64,000 bases of DNA from Bacillus_BE sp042263505 (GTDB lineage Bacteria > Bacillota > Bacilli > Bacillales > Cytobacillaceae): NCBI RefSeq assembly GCF_042263505.1, contig NZ_JBHKFI010000002.1, positions 62,001-126,000 on the forward strand, given 5' to 3'. The notes beneath the pieces were generated by a model. That model saw only the letters and a program-made list of their open reading frames with translations, made no database searches and had not been told where the DNA came from. Shown here one piece after another: positions 42,119-51,484 of this stretch. Both the position numbers and the translations under genes were made by a program. Within the stretch, counting starts at the first letter, position 1, and every line of letters starts with the position of its first letter.

Positions 42119-43807
42119 TTGTTAAGTGAATTATCGATTAAAAATTTTGCCATTATTGAATCGCTCACGATTTCATTTGAGAAAGGACTAACGGTCTTAA
42201 CTGGAGAAACTGGTGCAGGGAAATCAATCATCATTGATGCTATTCACTTACTTTCTGGTGGCAGGGGATCGACAGAATTTATCCGTCATGGAGCTGATAA
42301 GGCTGAAATTGAAGGTTTATTTCAAATTGATGAACCAACTCATAGCTGTTATGACAAAGCAAAGGAATTAGGAATTGATATTGAGGATGGCATGGTAATC
42401 TTAAGAAGAGATATTTCTCGTTCTGGAAAGAATGTGTGTCGTATTAATGGGAAGCTTGTGACAATTTCAACCTTGCGAGAAATTGGAAGCACATTGGTTG
42501 ATATTCATGGTCAGCATGAACATCAAGAATTGATGGATGATACCAAACATCTAGCTTTGCTTGATCAATTTGGCTTTGAGAAAATAGGCCCTGCCTTAAT
42601 GCAATATCAACAAATTCACCGCGAATATGAATCCATTCAAAAAAAATTACAAAGTTTAAATGAAAATGAACAGCAAATCGCTCATCGTCTTGACCTTATT
42701 CAATTTCAATTTGATGAAATCGAAAGGGCTGACTTAAAGCTTGGTGAAGATGAGGAATTATCTGAAGAAAAAAATAAACTTATGAATTTTGAGAAATTGT
42801 ATGATGCCATTAAGACTTGTTACTCTGCCCTTCAAGGAGATCAACGTGGCCTAGATTGGATTGGTCTTGTCATGGGACAAATTGAGATTGCGGCTGAATT
42901 AGATTCTTCCTATAAAGATATGGCTGAATCAGTTTCTAATAGCTTTTATATGCTGGAGGACTTATCACAGAATTTAAGAAATGAATTAGACAAACTTGAA
43001 TTTGATCCCCGCCGATTAAATGAAATTGAAGAAAGATTATCAGAAATCAACCAATTAAAAAGAAAATATGGAAAAACAATTCCTGAAATATTAGAGTATG
43101 CAGCAAAAATTGAAGAAGAAATGGAAACCCTTCAAAATAAGGAAGGTCACATCGATCTATTAGAGAAGCAACTTCTTTCGGTTAAAAAGGATTTGCAAAT
43201 AGAAGCGAAGGAACTGAATATATTAAGAAAAAAATATGCCATCAAGTTAACCTCCCTAATTCATAAAGAACTCAAGGATTTATATATGGAAAAAACCGTT
43301 TTTGAGGTTAAATTTGAAAGCAATTTTGAGCAATTTACAAAAACAGGCTCCGATAAAATAATATTTTACTTATCGACTAATCCTGGTGAACCGCTTAAGC
43401 CATTATCGAAAACCGCATCTGGTGGTGAACTTTCACGTATTATGCTTGCGTTAAAGAGAATTTTTTCAAAGCATCAAGGAATCACTTCGATTATTTTTGA
43501 TGAAGTGGATACGGGCGTGAGTGGACGAGTAGCACAAGCCATTGCGGAGAAAATTTATAAGGTTTCGATTGACTCGCAGGTGCTCTGCATTTCTCATTTG
43601 CCGCAGGTTGCTGCTATGGCGGATACCCATTTATTTATTAGCAAAAAAATTATCAATGGAAGAACAAAGACATCCGTTCAGCCATTAACAGATACAGAGA
43701 AAATCAAAGAAATTGGCAGAATGATTTCTGGGGTAGAAATAACGGATTTAACGAAGGAACATGCTAAAGAATTACTTCAACTAGCCTTAAATGTCAAAAA
43801 AACTTGA
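42119..43807 (+). CDS. recN: DNA repair protein RecN
   Basis: RecN is an SMC-like ATPase that gathers broken DNA ends early in recombinational repair. The 562-residue protein has Walker A GETGAGKSIIIDAI near residue 30, long coiled-coil arms (about 160-340) and the C-terminal ABC signature ASGGELSRIMLALKR, Walker B TSIIFDEVDTGVSGR and the SHLPQVAAMAD loop. TTG start with GAGGTG eight bases upstream. Confidence 0.96.
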   Translation: MLSELSIKNFAIIESLTISFEKGLTVLTGETGAGKSIIIDAIHLLSGGRGSTEFIRHGADKAEIEGLFQIDEPTHSCYDKAKELGIDIEDGMVILRRDISRSGKNVCRINGKLVTISTLREIGSTLVDIHGQHEHQELMDDTKHLALLDQFGFEKIGPALMQYQQIHREYESIQKKLQSLNENEQQIAHRLDLIQFQFDEIERADLKLGEDEELSEEKNKLMNFEKLYDAIKTCYSALQGDQRGLDWIGLVMGQIEIAAELDSSYKDMAESVSNSFYMLEDLSQNLRNELDKLEFDPRRLNEIEERLSEINQLKRKYGKTIPEILEYAAKIEEEMETLQNKEGHIDLLEKQLLSVKKDLQIEAKELNILRKKYAIKLTSLIHKELKDLYMEKTVFEVKFESNFEQFTKTGSDKIIFYLSTNPGEPLKPLSKTASGGELSRIMLALKRIFSKHQGITSIIFDEVDTGVSGRVAQAIAEKIYKVSIDSQVLCISHLPQVAAMADTHLFISKKIINGRTKTSVQPLTDTEKIKEIGRMISGVEITDLTKEHAKELLQLALNVKKT

Positions 43808-43836
43808 AAAGCTATCCAAAAGGGGTAGCTTTTTTA
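43807..43836 (+). terminator. Terminator after recN
   Basis: AAAAGCTATCC pairs with GGGTAGCTTTT across a short A-rich loop, followed by T. It starts at the recN stop codon. Confidence 0.88.
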
Positions 43837-43929
43837 TGTTCCAGCTGGTTATAAATGAGTTTGATGAAGGCAAAATTATAATTGTAGCCATTAAATTGGA
43901 TGGACTAGAAGCGAGGAGAGTGATGATTT

Positions 43930-45219
43930 TTGAAATTTGAACATCTTAGAAAAATAATTGGTGGAATTCTCCTTGTTTCATTAATTGCTATTGGATTTTC
44001 GAATCCATTTCGGGATTATCTTCATTTCCCGAAAGATATTACACTTTTTGAAGGACAAACGGTCAATTTATCTAAAGCTATTCCGGTATCAGCTTCTCTT
44101 TCTTCTGATGATTCAACAATCGATATAGATGATTCAAATAATTCTATTGCTCTTAAGGCAAATCAATATGGAAAAGATGAAATGCTTCTAGAGCTTGCAG
44201 GAATTCCAATAAAAAAGGTCGATGTAAAAGTATTAAAGGACTTTCGTGTCATCCCAGGTGGTCAATCGATTGGGGTAAAGCTTAATTCAGTCGGTGTTTT
44301 AGTTGTTGGGCACCATCAAGTTCATACAGATAAAGGAAAAGTTTCTCCAGGAGATCTTGCAGGAATCAAGGTTGGGGATATTATCACAGAAATTAATGGA
44401 CAAAAAATTGAAAAAATGGCGGACGTAGCGCCATTTGTACAAAAAGCAGGTCAATCTGGGGAAGCCTTAAATATTGTGATTTCTCGTGAAAGTGGAAAGG
44501 TAAAAACAAAATTAAAGCCATTAAAAGAAAAAGATAGTGAAAATTATCGACTTGGGCTCTATATTCGGGATTCTGCAGCCGGAATCGGTACCTTAACATT
44601 TTACCATGCTGATTCGAAAAAATATGGTGCTCTTGGACATGTGATTTCGGATATGGATACGAAAAAACCGATTGTAGTAGAAGACGGTCAAATTGTTCGT
44701 TCCACTGTAACTTCGATTGAGAAAGGAAGCAACGGAGATCCAGGTGAAAAACTTGCTCGATTCTCATCAGATAAAAAAGTAATAGGAAATATTGAAAAGA
44801 ATAGCCCATTTGGGATCTTTGGCAAATTAAATCATCATTTAACAAATGGGATTATGGATAAACCAATGCCAATCGCGCTATCGAATCAAGTCAAAGAAGG
44901 ATCGGCAAAGATTTTAACCGTAGTAGATAATGATGATGTACAACAATTTGATATTGAGATTGTGAGCACCATTCCGCAAAAATTTCCAGCAACAAAAGGG
45001 ATGGTCATTAAAGTGACAGATCCAAAATTATTGAAGAAAACCGGTGGAATTGTCCAAGGAATGAGTGGAAGTCCAATTATTCAAAACGGAAAGGTTGTTG
45101 GTGCTGTCACCCATGTATTCGTTAATGATCCAACGAGCGGATATGGAGTTCATATCGAATGGATGCTTCAACAAGCTGGAATTAATATTTATGAAACACC
45201 TAGAGAAAAAGCAAGTTAA
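43930..45219 (+). CDS. spoIVB: SpoIVB peptidase (stage IV sporulation protein B)
   Basis: This forespore-secreted serine protease starts the signal that activates SpoIVFB and thus pro-sigma-K. The 429-residue protein has an N-terminal membrane helix (IIGGILLVSLIAIGFSNPF), a PDZ domain (VSPGDLAGIKVGDIITEING) near 140, and the S55 peptidase domain with the catalytic His in YGALGHVISD and the catalytic Ser in GGIVQGMSGSPIIQNG. TTG start preceded by GAGGAGAG. It is followed by spo0A, as in all bacilli. Confidence 0.95.
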   Translation: MKFEHLRKIIGGILLVSLIAIGFSNPFRDYLHFPKDITLFEGQTVNLSKAIPVSASLSSDDSTIDIDDSNNSIALKANQYGKDEMLLELAGIPIKKVDVKVLKDFRVIPGGQSIGVKLNSVGVLVVGHHQVHTDKGKVSPGDLAGIKVGDIITEINGQKIEKMADVAPFVQKAGQSGEALNIVISRESGKVKTKLKPLKEKDSENYRLGLYIRDSAAGIGTLTFYHADSKKYGALGHVISDMDTKKPIVVEDGQIVRSTVTSIEKGSNGDPGEKLARFSSDKKVIGNIEKNSPFGIFGKLNHHLTNGIMDKPMPIALSNQVKEGSAKILTVVDNDDVQQFDIEIVSTIPQKFPATKGMVIKVTDPKLLKKTGGIVQGMSGSPIIQNGKVVGAVTHVFVNDPTSGYGVHIEWMLQQAGINIYETPREKAS

Positions 45220-45238
45220 CCCCAGAAACGCAAATGAT

Positions 45239-45277
45239 AAGGCTAATCCTGTAAAATAAGGGATTGGTCTTTTTTTA
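45239..45277 (+). terminator. Terminator after spoIVB
   Basis: AAGGCTAATCC (45239-45249) pairs with GGATTGGTCTT (45261-45271) with two G-U pairs, then T. Confidence 0.8.
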
Positions 45278-45417
45278 TGTAATTTGCTAAAATGGGAAAA
45301 GATTATTCGACAAAAACGTTCCGTATTCGTTGTCAAATGACAAAGAAAGTCGAAAATGAAAGAAAACGAAAGGGAAATTAAGAAAATATACCTTTTTTTA
45401 GAAAAATTCAAAAAATA

Positions 45418-45444
45418 AAAGGAATTATTGTTGCATTGTCGAAT
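45418..45444 (+). promoter_or_regulatory. Sigma-H-type spo0A promoter overlapped by a 0A box
   Basis: AGGAATT (45420-45426), 14-base spacer, GAAT (45441-45444) fits the sigma-H pattern seen in spoVG-type promoters. TGTCGAA (45437-45443) is a perfect Spo0A box overlapping the -10, and a second box, TTCGACA, lies in reverse at 45306-45312. This fits the known autoregulation of spo0A by Spo0A-P and sigma-H. Confidence 0.7.
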
Positions 45445-45510
45445 TTGTAATTTAGAATATAAGATAGAAATGTACTTGAGACAAGAAATAGATCGAGGAG
45501 GATATCGTTT

Positions 45511-46305
45511 GTGAGGAAAATAAAAGTATGCGTTGTTGATGACAACAGAGAATTAGTGGGATTATTAGAAGATTACATATCTTCTCAAGAGGATATGGAA
45601 GTAGTTGGAATTGCCCATAATGGTCAAGAATGTTTGGATACTCTTCAACATGTAGATCCTGACGTTCTTGTTTTAGATATTATTATGCCTCATCTAGATG
45701 GCTTGGCTGTCTTAGAACGACTTCGAGATATGAAGAAAAATCCACAACCAAGTGTGATTATGCTAACGGCATTTGGCCAGGAAGATGTAACAAAAAAAGC
45801 CGTTGAATTAGGAGCATCCTATTTTATTCTGAAACCATTTGACCTTGAAAACTTAGCAAATCACATCCGCCAGGTCAGTGGAAGATCAAGTGCCATTATT
45901 AGAAAACCAGCATCACCTCCAGCCTATCGTACTCCAGCTGATTCTAAACCGAAAAACCTCGATGCTAGCATTACAAGTATAATCCATGAAATTGGAGTGC
46001 CTGCTCATATTAAGGGATATCTATACTTGCGTGAAGCAATTTCCATGGTCTACAATGATATTGAGTTGCTTGGTTCCATTACAAAGGTGTTATATCCGGA
46101 TATCGCCAAAAAATATAATACAACAGCAAGTCGCGTTGAACGCGCGATTCGTCATGCGATTGAGGTTGCTTGGAGCCGAGGAAATATTGATTCCATTTCT
46201 TCTTTATTTGGCTATACTGTCAGCATGTCAAAAGCAAAGCCGACAAATAGTGAATTCATTGCAATGGTGGCTGATAAATTACGCTTGGAGCATAAAGCCT
46301 CTTGA
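45511..46305 (+). CDS. spo0A: Sporulation transcription factor Spo0A
   Basis: Spo0A is the phosphorelay response regulator and master control of sporulation entry. The 264-residue protein has a receiver domain with acidic pocket VVDDN (Asp10, Asp11), phosphorylation site Asp56 in LVLDIIMP, TAFGQ and KPF lysine, a short linker, and the C-terminal DNA-binding domain ITSIIHEIGVPAHIKGYLYL and SRVERAIRHAIEVAWSRGN. GTG start with GAGGAGG upstream. Confidence 0.98.
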   Translation: MRKIKVCVVDDNRELVGLLEDYISSQEDMEVVGIAHNGQECLDTLQHVDPDVLVLDIIMPHLDGLAVLERLRDMKKNPQPSVIMLTAFGQEDVTKKAVELGASYFILKPFDLENLANHIRQVSGRSSAIIRKPASPPAYRTPADSKPKNLDASITSIIHEIGVPAHIKGYLYLREAISMVYNDIELLGSITKVLYPDIAKKYNTTASRVERAIRHAIEVAWSRGNIDSISSLFGYTVSMSKAKPTNSEFIAMVADKLRLEHKAS

Positions 46306-46339
46306 AAGAAAAGTTAAAATGATTCCTTAAACGAAAAAC

Positions 46340-46382
46340 AAAGTTCCTATTCCAAGTTTAAATGGGATAGGAACTTTATATT
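46340..46382 (+). terminator. Terminator after spo0A
   Basis: AAAGTTCCTATTCC (46340-46353) pairs with GGGATAGGAACTTT (46364-46377), followed by a short A/T tail. Confidence 0.75.
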
Positions 46383-46559
46383 ATAAAAGAAAAAATCACC
46401 TCATCCACTTCATCATTGGTTTTCTCCTAACTGAAAAATTACCATAATTCCCTAAATGTTTTAGAAAAATATTTATAACAATTTCAAAAATTCCCTAAAT
46501 GGATTTCATTTTTTTTATTATAATAAAAATAGTACCTAAACAAAGGGGAATCATAATTT

Positions 46560-48134
46560 ATGGAATTATTTCGGTTTGAAGGTATTACATTAGAAGAGGA
46601 GAATGGTTTTATTTATTTAACAGTTGAAATACCTCATTCTTCATTAAAAAAATTTGAGACCATGCTTCAGAATTACCCTCGGGTAGCGATTCTTCAGTTT
46701 AAAGCTTTAAAAGATGCCCTAGAAAAAGCAGAAAATGTCCGCGTTCAAATAGGTGAATTAAAGCCTTTCATCACATTATCAATCTCAAAAGATTTAATGT
46801 CAGCAAAAATGAAGGTGAATTGCACCAAACAGGAATTAACAGATAACAGAGAGACCATCACCACGCAAATTATGGAAACCCTCCATAAGAATGGCGTTAA
46901 AGAAGGAATTCAAATTAATTCACTCAATGAATTAAAACCACAAAAGGAATTTCTGATTGCTGAGGGAAATGAACCGAAAAATGGGAGTGATGCCATTCTC
47001 TCTTATTATAAGCCCGCAGAACGCCGTCCAAAGATTAAGGAAGATGGGAAGGCGAATTATTTTGAAATGAATTTCATTGATGAGGTGAAAAAAGAGGACT
47101 GGCTTGGTGAAAAAATTCCACCCACGAAAGGGATTTCTGGTATGACCGTAACAGGTGAATTAGTCCTGCCTAAGAATGGGAAAGACAAGAAATTGCTATA
47201 CGATCGAAAAACGGTGGGCGAATTCAATGAAAACGGAATCATTGTACTAAGAGCATTGATTGACGGAGTTGTTACGTTCAATGGAGGAAGGATTTCGGTA
47301 GGAAATCATTTAACCATTGATGGGGATGTAGGTGTGGAGACTGGAAACATTAAATTTGATGGAAGTATCACGATAAATGGAATAGTTCAGGAAGGATATA
47401 GCGTACACGCGAGCAAGGATATTTCTATTCTTGGTGAAATGGGAATAAGCGGAGTAAAAGAGATTATTTCCTACGGGGGAGATATTTTTATCAAAGGTGG
47501 TGTCTTTGGAAAAGGAAAGACTTTAATTAAGGCGAATAAACATGTTTATTTAAAACATGCGAATGATTGTAAGGTTGAGGCCTTAGGAGATATTCATATC
47601 GGCTTTTATTCATTAGGAAGTATCTTAAAAGGGAGAAATATTATTGCTGATACAATGTCTGGAAAATTAATTGGTGGAACGATAGAAGCAAAGGGAAAAG
47701 TAGTTGCAGCGATTATTGGAAATAAAATGGAACGAAAAACATTTATCAATGTGGAAGGATTTAGCCGCTTTAAAGTTCAAGAGGAACTTGAAAATACCCT
47801 TATAGAATATAAAAAAGGAATAATTCGAATTGAAAGCCTACGGCGTCAATTAGAGATTTATGAAGGAAATATGCAAGAATTAAATGATTATCAGAAAAAA
47901 CAACATCGTGAAATAGCGAAGAATTTAGATCAAGAGTTAATTAAGGTTCAAACCCTGGATAACCAGCGAAAGACATTAATGAGTTTACTCGAAACAAAGG
48001 GTGAAGGCCAAATATCTATAGAGGAGATTGCGTATCCTGATACCATGGTAAAAATCAAAAATATCCAGAAAAAATTGAATTCGAAGGTAAAAGGAACTTT
48101 TTATTCAGAGGATAATTCTATGCATTTTGAATAA
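46560..48134 (+). CDS. DUF342 (FapA-like) family protein
   Basis: This 524-residue cytoplasmic protein has an N-terminal region, a central right-handed parallel beta-helix-like part (about residues 150-400, with repeats such as NHLTIDGDVGVETGNIKFDGS and GDIHIGFYSLGSILKGRNI) and a C-terminal coiled coil (KKGIIRIESLRRQLEIYEG). This is the DUF342/flagellar assembly protein A layout. No flagellar genes are nearby, so a link to motility is not supported by context. Related beta-helix (bactofilin-like) folds often build scaffolds. Function here is unknown. Confidence 0.85.
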   Translation: MELFRFEGITLEEENGFIYLTVEIPHSSLKKFETMLQNYPRVAILQFKALKDALEKAENVRVQIGELKPFITLSISKDLMSAKMKVNCTKQELTDNRETITTQIMETLHKNGVKEGIQINSLNELKPQKEFLIAEGNEPKNGSDAILSYYKPAERRPKIKEDGKANYFEMNFIDEVKKEDWLGEKIPPTKGISGMTVTGELVLPKNGKDKKLLYDRKTVGEFNENGIIVLRALIDGVVTFNGGRISVGNHLTIDGDVGVETGNIKFDGSITINGIVQEGYSVHASKDISILGEMGISGVKEIISYGGDIFIKGGVFGKGKTLIKANKHVYLKHANDCKVEALGDIHIGFYSLGSILKGRNIIADTMSGKLIGGTIEAKGKVVAAIIGNKMERKTFINVEGFSRFKVQEELENTLIEYKKGIIRIESLRRQLEIYEGNMQELNDYQKKQHREIAKNLDQELIKVQTLDNQRKTLMSLLETKGEGQISIEEIAYPDTMVKIKNIQKKLNSKVKGTFYSEDNSMHFE

Positions 48135-48163
48135 AGTTTTAGAGTAAAATAGGAAGTGATGAA

Positions 48164-48898
48164 GTGACGCTTATCTTGGCACATAGAGGTTATTCTGCAA
48201 AATATCCTGAGAATACCATGAAAGCATTTATGGAAGCCCATAAAGCAGGTGCTGATGGCATTGAACTAGACGTTCAGCTTACGAAAGATGAAGAAATTGT
48301 TATTATCCACGACGAAAAGGTCGATCGAACGACGAATGGAAAAGGGTTTGTTAAAGATTTCAGCCTAAATGAGATTAAAAAAATTGATGCTGGCTATCAC
48401 AAGTTAGGTGGCTTAAGAAAAGAACCTATTCCGACACTTCAGGAAGTTTTTGATTGGTTGAAAACGAATGATTTGATTTGTAATATTGAATTTAAAAATG
48501 GCAGATTTCCCTATAAAGGGATGGAGGAAAAGGTCATATCCCTTGTGAGGGATTATCAGCTCTCAAATCGTATCATATTTTCTTCTTTTAATCATTATAG
48601 TATTGTTTATTGCTATCGCTTAGCTCCTGAAATCGAAATAGCTCCACTATATCTGGAAGGCCTTTATATGCCATGGATTTATGCTCAGTCTATTCGTGCA
48701 AAGGGGATTCATCCCCGATTCGAGGCAGCACCTGATTTTCTTGTGAAAGCGTCTATGGAAGCAGGTATTCAGGTTCGCCCCTTTACAGTGAATAAAGAAG
48801 ATGAAATCAAAAGATTGATCAAAGTAGACTGTTCGGCCATTATAACAGATGATCCGGTAAAGGCTTTGAGAATAAGAAGGGAAATGAAGAAAAGCTAG
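48164..48898 (+). CDS. yqiK: Glycerophosphodiester phosphodiesterase YqiK
   Basis: The GDPD-family TIM-barrel enzyme hydrolyses glycerophosphodiesters to glycerol 3-phosphate and an alcohol. The 244-residue protein shows LAHRGYSAKYPENTMKAF (catalytic His, Arg, Glu), GADGIELDVQLTKDEEIVIIHDEKVDRTTNGKG-type metal and acid/base residues (ELD, HD), IEFKN and a C-terminal VRPFTVNKEDE. No signal peptide, so it acts in the cytoplasm. GTG start with GGAAGTGATG just upstream. Confidence 0.93.
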   Translation: MTLILAHRGYSAKYPENTMKAFMEAHKAGADGIELDVQLTKDEEIVIIHDEKVDRTTNGKGFVKDFSLNEIKKIDAGYHKLGGLRKEPIPTLQEVFDWLKTNDLICNIEFKNGRFPYKGMEEKVISLVRDYQLSNRIIFSSFNHYSIVYCYRLAPEIEIAPLYLEGLYMPWIYAQSIRAKGIHPRFEAAPDFLVKASMEAGIQVRPFTVNKEDEIKRLIKVDCSAIITDDPVKALRIRREMKKS

Positions 48899-48926
48899 GT
48901 GGAGTGAGTTCCATCTAGCTTTTTTA
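48891..48926 (+). terminator. Terminator after yqiK
   Basis: AAAGCTAGGTGGA (48891-48903) pairs with TCCATCTAGCTTT (48910-48922), then T. Confidence 0.9.
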
Positions 48927-48941
48927 TCCCACTCTTACTGT

Positions 48942-49195
48942 CCGTAAAGGTCCGACGAGGGATTAAGGTCCTAGTCAGGCGAAGCCACAGGATGTGGCGT
49001 TATGAGCGTGATAAGTGAAATAAGATTTTTCTTTGGGCTTCAGCCCTTAGAAAAATCAATCAGGCTCTGCGTGACTAACCATCAGTGGGGGATGAATGGC
49101 AGACTAAAAGCGCGACGTCAATCGCAACGTCTGCACTCGCACGTCCTGTGCGTCGAAAACCCCCACTGATGGAAGTTTCACTTTATCAAGTGTAA
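48942..49195. repeat. Highly structured intergenic element of about 250 bases
   Basis: A chain of hairpins fills the gap between yqiK and yqzF: GCCACA/TGTGGC (about 48984-48998), GATTTTTCT-TT-GGGC with GCCC-TT-AGAAAAATC (49024-49057), GACGT/ACGTC and CGCAC/GTGCG further on. All of the second half is closed by an outer pair, CATCAGTGGGGG (from 49080) with CCCCCACTGATG (to 49171). TAGTCAGGC and GTGACTA give a wider closing pair. The right end continues GGAAGTTTCACTTTATC, shared with the palindrome at 35715. There is no reading frame. It looks like a full-length copy of a repeat whose end is left behind at 35715. Confidence 0.7.
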
Positions 49196-49196
49196 C

Positions 49197-49472
49197 CTAT
49201 TTTCTTTCTTCAATAGGGGGATTTGCCTGATCCTTAGCTTCCGTTTGAAATCTGGATTGAACTTTATTTCGTTTACGATCTCGATGGAGAATAAAGCCAG
49301 CAATAAAACCAACACCAGACACAAAAAACAGGAATCCAACTAGAAATTGTAACCAAAGGATAGGAAAAGGAGTGATAAGAATCCCAAATACCATATCCCG
49401 CATTAATTTAACTCCAAGAGCAGCAATTAAACCAGGAATAACCATTATGATCAATGCAAATAGTCTAATCAT
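49197..49472 (-). CDS. yqzF: YqzF, DUF2627 family membrane protein
   Basis: This 91-residue protein has two membrane helices (LFALIIMVIPGLIAALGVKLM and FLVGFLFFVSGVGFIAGFIL) and a basic, hydrophilic C-terminus (HRDRKRNKVQSRFQTE). The sequence fits DUF2627/YqzF, found next to bkdR in bacilli. Function is unknown. It is divergent from bkdR. Confidence 0.87.
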   Translation of the reverse strand: MIRLFALIIMVIPGLIAALGVKLMRDMVFGILITPFPILWLQFLVGFLFFVSGVGFIAGFILHRDRKRNKVQSRFQTEAKDQANPPIEERK

Positions 49473-49622
49473 GAAATATATCCTCTCAAAATAATCCCTT
49501 TATGAAAAATATTAAATCATAGAATCCATTTGTCAACCATCAATATTCGCTTGTAAAATAATAACCATGAAAGAATTTGCAAATATATATGCAAAAGATT
49601 TCAGTTGAGAAGGGGTGAGGTT

Positions 49623-51350
49623 ATGCAATCAGTAATGATTGTGGGGGCAGGTATGGGTGGAACATCCATATTAAAAATTTTAAAAGAGACGGATGTCTTG
49701 AATGTTGTAGTGGTAATCGACCATAATCCGAATGCACCCGGGCTGCGTTTGGCTGAAGAAGAAGGAATTAGGACTTCAACTGATTGGCGTTCCCATTTAT
49801 CAAGTGAAATAGACATCGTTATTGAAGTGACAGGTGATGAACATCTTTTTAAACAGTTAAGAGCTGAAAAGAATAAAAATACGATATTAATCCCCGGAAG
49901 TGTTGCCTTCTTAATCGCAAAACTATTTGAACAGAAAACCCATTTGATTTCAAGGTTAAGGAATGAATCCTACAAGCATGATTCGATGTTACAAGCGATT
50001 ATTGAGTCGAGTGACGAAGCGATATCTGTTGTAGATGAGCATGGAAAAGGAATTTTAATTAATCCAGCTTACACGAGACTAACTGGATTAAACGAAGAAC
50101 AAGTGATTGGAAAACCAGCAACGACGGATATATCAGAGGGAGAGAGTGTTCATCTAAAGGTATTGAAAACAAAAAAAGCGATACGTGGCGTTCCGATGAG
50201 AGTTGGTCCAAATAAAAAAGAAGTGGTTGTGAATGTAGCTCCTGTCCTTGTAAAAGGGAAGGTGAAGGGGAGTGTAGGAGTTATTCACGATATGTCAGAG
50301 ATAAAAAATTTAAATCGAGAATTGACCCGGGCTCGACAAATTATTCGAAAGCTTGAGGCAAAGTACACTTTTGAGGATATCATTGGGGATTCAGAGGAAA
50401 TGAAAATTGCCATTGGACAAGCAAGACTAGGGGCAAGCACACCAGCAACCATTTTGTTGCGCGGGGAATCTGGAACAGGGAAGGAATTATTTGCACACGC
50501 TATCCATAATGCAAGTGACCGCAGATACAATAAATTTGTTCGTGTAAACTGTGCCTCTCTTTCAGAATCCTTGCTTGAAAGTGAACTATTTGGTTATGAA
50601 GAAGGAGCCTTTAGTGGAGCTAAAAGAGGAGGAAAAAGAGGCCTATTTGAAGAGGCAAACAACGGGAGTATTTTTTTAGATGAGATCGGGGAACTAACGG
50701 CAAATACACAAGCAAAGCTGCTTCGAGTTCTTCAAGAAAATGAAATTATCAGGGTTGGAGGTACGAAGGCGATTTCGATTAATGTTCGCGTTATTGCGGC
50801 GACAAATGTCAATTTAGAGAAGGGAATTGTTGCAAAAACCTTTAGAGAGGATTTATATTACCGGTTAAACCGGATGCCTATTCATATCCCTCCGCTAAGA
50901 AATCGTATGGAGGATATTCCTTTATTGTGTGCACGGTTGATTCAAAAAATCAATCAAGATTATGGAAGAAATGTGGAAGGAATATCAGTTGAGGCAATGA
51001 AGCTTTTAATGCAATATCATTGGCCAGGAAATGTTCGGGAATTGGAAAATATTTTAGGGAGAGCGATCATTTTTATGGGGAATAATGAAACATTAATCAA
51101 GACACTCCATGTTCCCAATATTGTTATACAACCTCAAAATCCTTTTTTATCAGAAAATTCTTCTTTATCAACAACAGAAGAAATCCCTCTGTCAAAAATG
51201 ATGGAGGATTATGAAAAAAATATTATTGAAAAGGTTTTAAGAAAAAATAATGGCAATAAAACCTTAACAGCCAAAATGCTTGGATTATCGATTCGAAATT
51301 TATACTATAAACTTGAAAAATATAATCTTGCAAATAATGGCGTGCAATAA
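49623..51350 (+). CDS. bkdR: BkdR, sigma-54-dependent activator of the bkd operon
   Basis: The 575-residue enhancer-binding protein has an N-terminal region with a nucleotide-binding-like start (SVMIVGAGMGGTSILKIL), a PAS domain (MLQAIIESSDEAISVVDEHG) near 120, the AAA+ domain with Walker A GESGTGKELFA, the sigma-54 contact loop GAFSGAKRG and Walker B SIFLDEIGEL, and a C-terminal Fis-type helix-turn-helix (NKTLTAKMLGLSIRNLYYKL). It should activate the operon that begins just downstream. TGCAA-type repeats upstream of its own start (49577-49594) hint at autoregulation. Confidence 0.94.
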   Translation: MQSVMIVGAGMGGTSILKILKETDVLNVVVVIDHNPNAPGLRLAEEEGIRTSTDWRSHLSSEIDIVIEVTGDEHLFKQLRAEKNKNTILIPGSVAFLIAKLFEQKTHLISRLRNESYKHDSMLQAIIESSDEAISVVDEHGKGILINPAYTRLTGLNEEQVIGKPATTDISEGESVHLKVLKTKKAIRGVPMRVGPNKKEVVVNVAPVLVKGKVKGSVGVIHDMSEIKNLNRELTRARQIIRKLEAKYTFEDIIGDSEEMKIAIGQARLGASTPATILLRGESGTGKELFAHAIHNASDRRYNKFVRVNCASLSESLLESELFGYEEGAFSGAKRGGKRGLFEEANNGSIFLDEIGELTANTQAKLLRVLQENEIIRVGGTKAISINVRVIAATNVNLEKGIVAKTFREDLYYRLNRMPIHIPPLRNRMEDIPLLCARLIQKINQDYGRNVEGISVEAMKLLMQYHWPGNVRELENILGRAIIFMGNNETLIKTLHVPNIVIQPQNPFLSENSSLSTTEEIPLSKMMEDYEKNIIEKVLRKNNGNKTLTAKMLGLSIRNLYYKLEKYNLANNGVQ

Positions 51351-51434
51351 ATTTCATGGTATGCAAGAAATTGCAAGGAACCTATCTTTCAAAAGGCAAT
51401 TGGATGACAAAATTGTTTTGGCACAATAATTGCA
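51328..51434 (+). promoter_or_regulatory. Sigma-54 promoter of the ptb-bkd operon with TGCAA-repeat upstream region
   Basis: TGGCAC-AATAA-TTGCA gives a -24 GG (51420-51421) and -12 GC (51432-51433) separated by ten bases, a sigma-54 promoter. Upstream lie four TGCAA motifs (starting 51329, 51343, 51362 and 51372), partly as inverted pairs, spaced about one to two helical turns apart and overlapping the bkdR stop codon. They are good candidates for BkdR binding sites, though the BkdR site is not known to me. Confidence 0.8.
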
Positions 51435-51484
51435 TATAATAATATGAGTGTTGTAATGCAAGGAAATGAGGATGAGGACGAATA

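Noticed and set aside
44393..44845. 150-residue minus-strand frame inside spoIVB
   Set aside because: It is the reverse shadow of a strongly conserved protease gene, with no ribosome binding site and no recognisable sequence.
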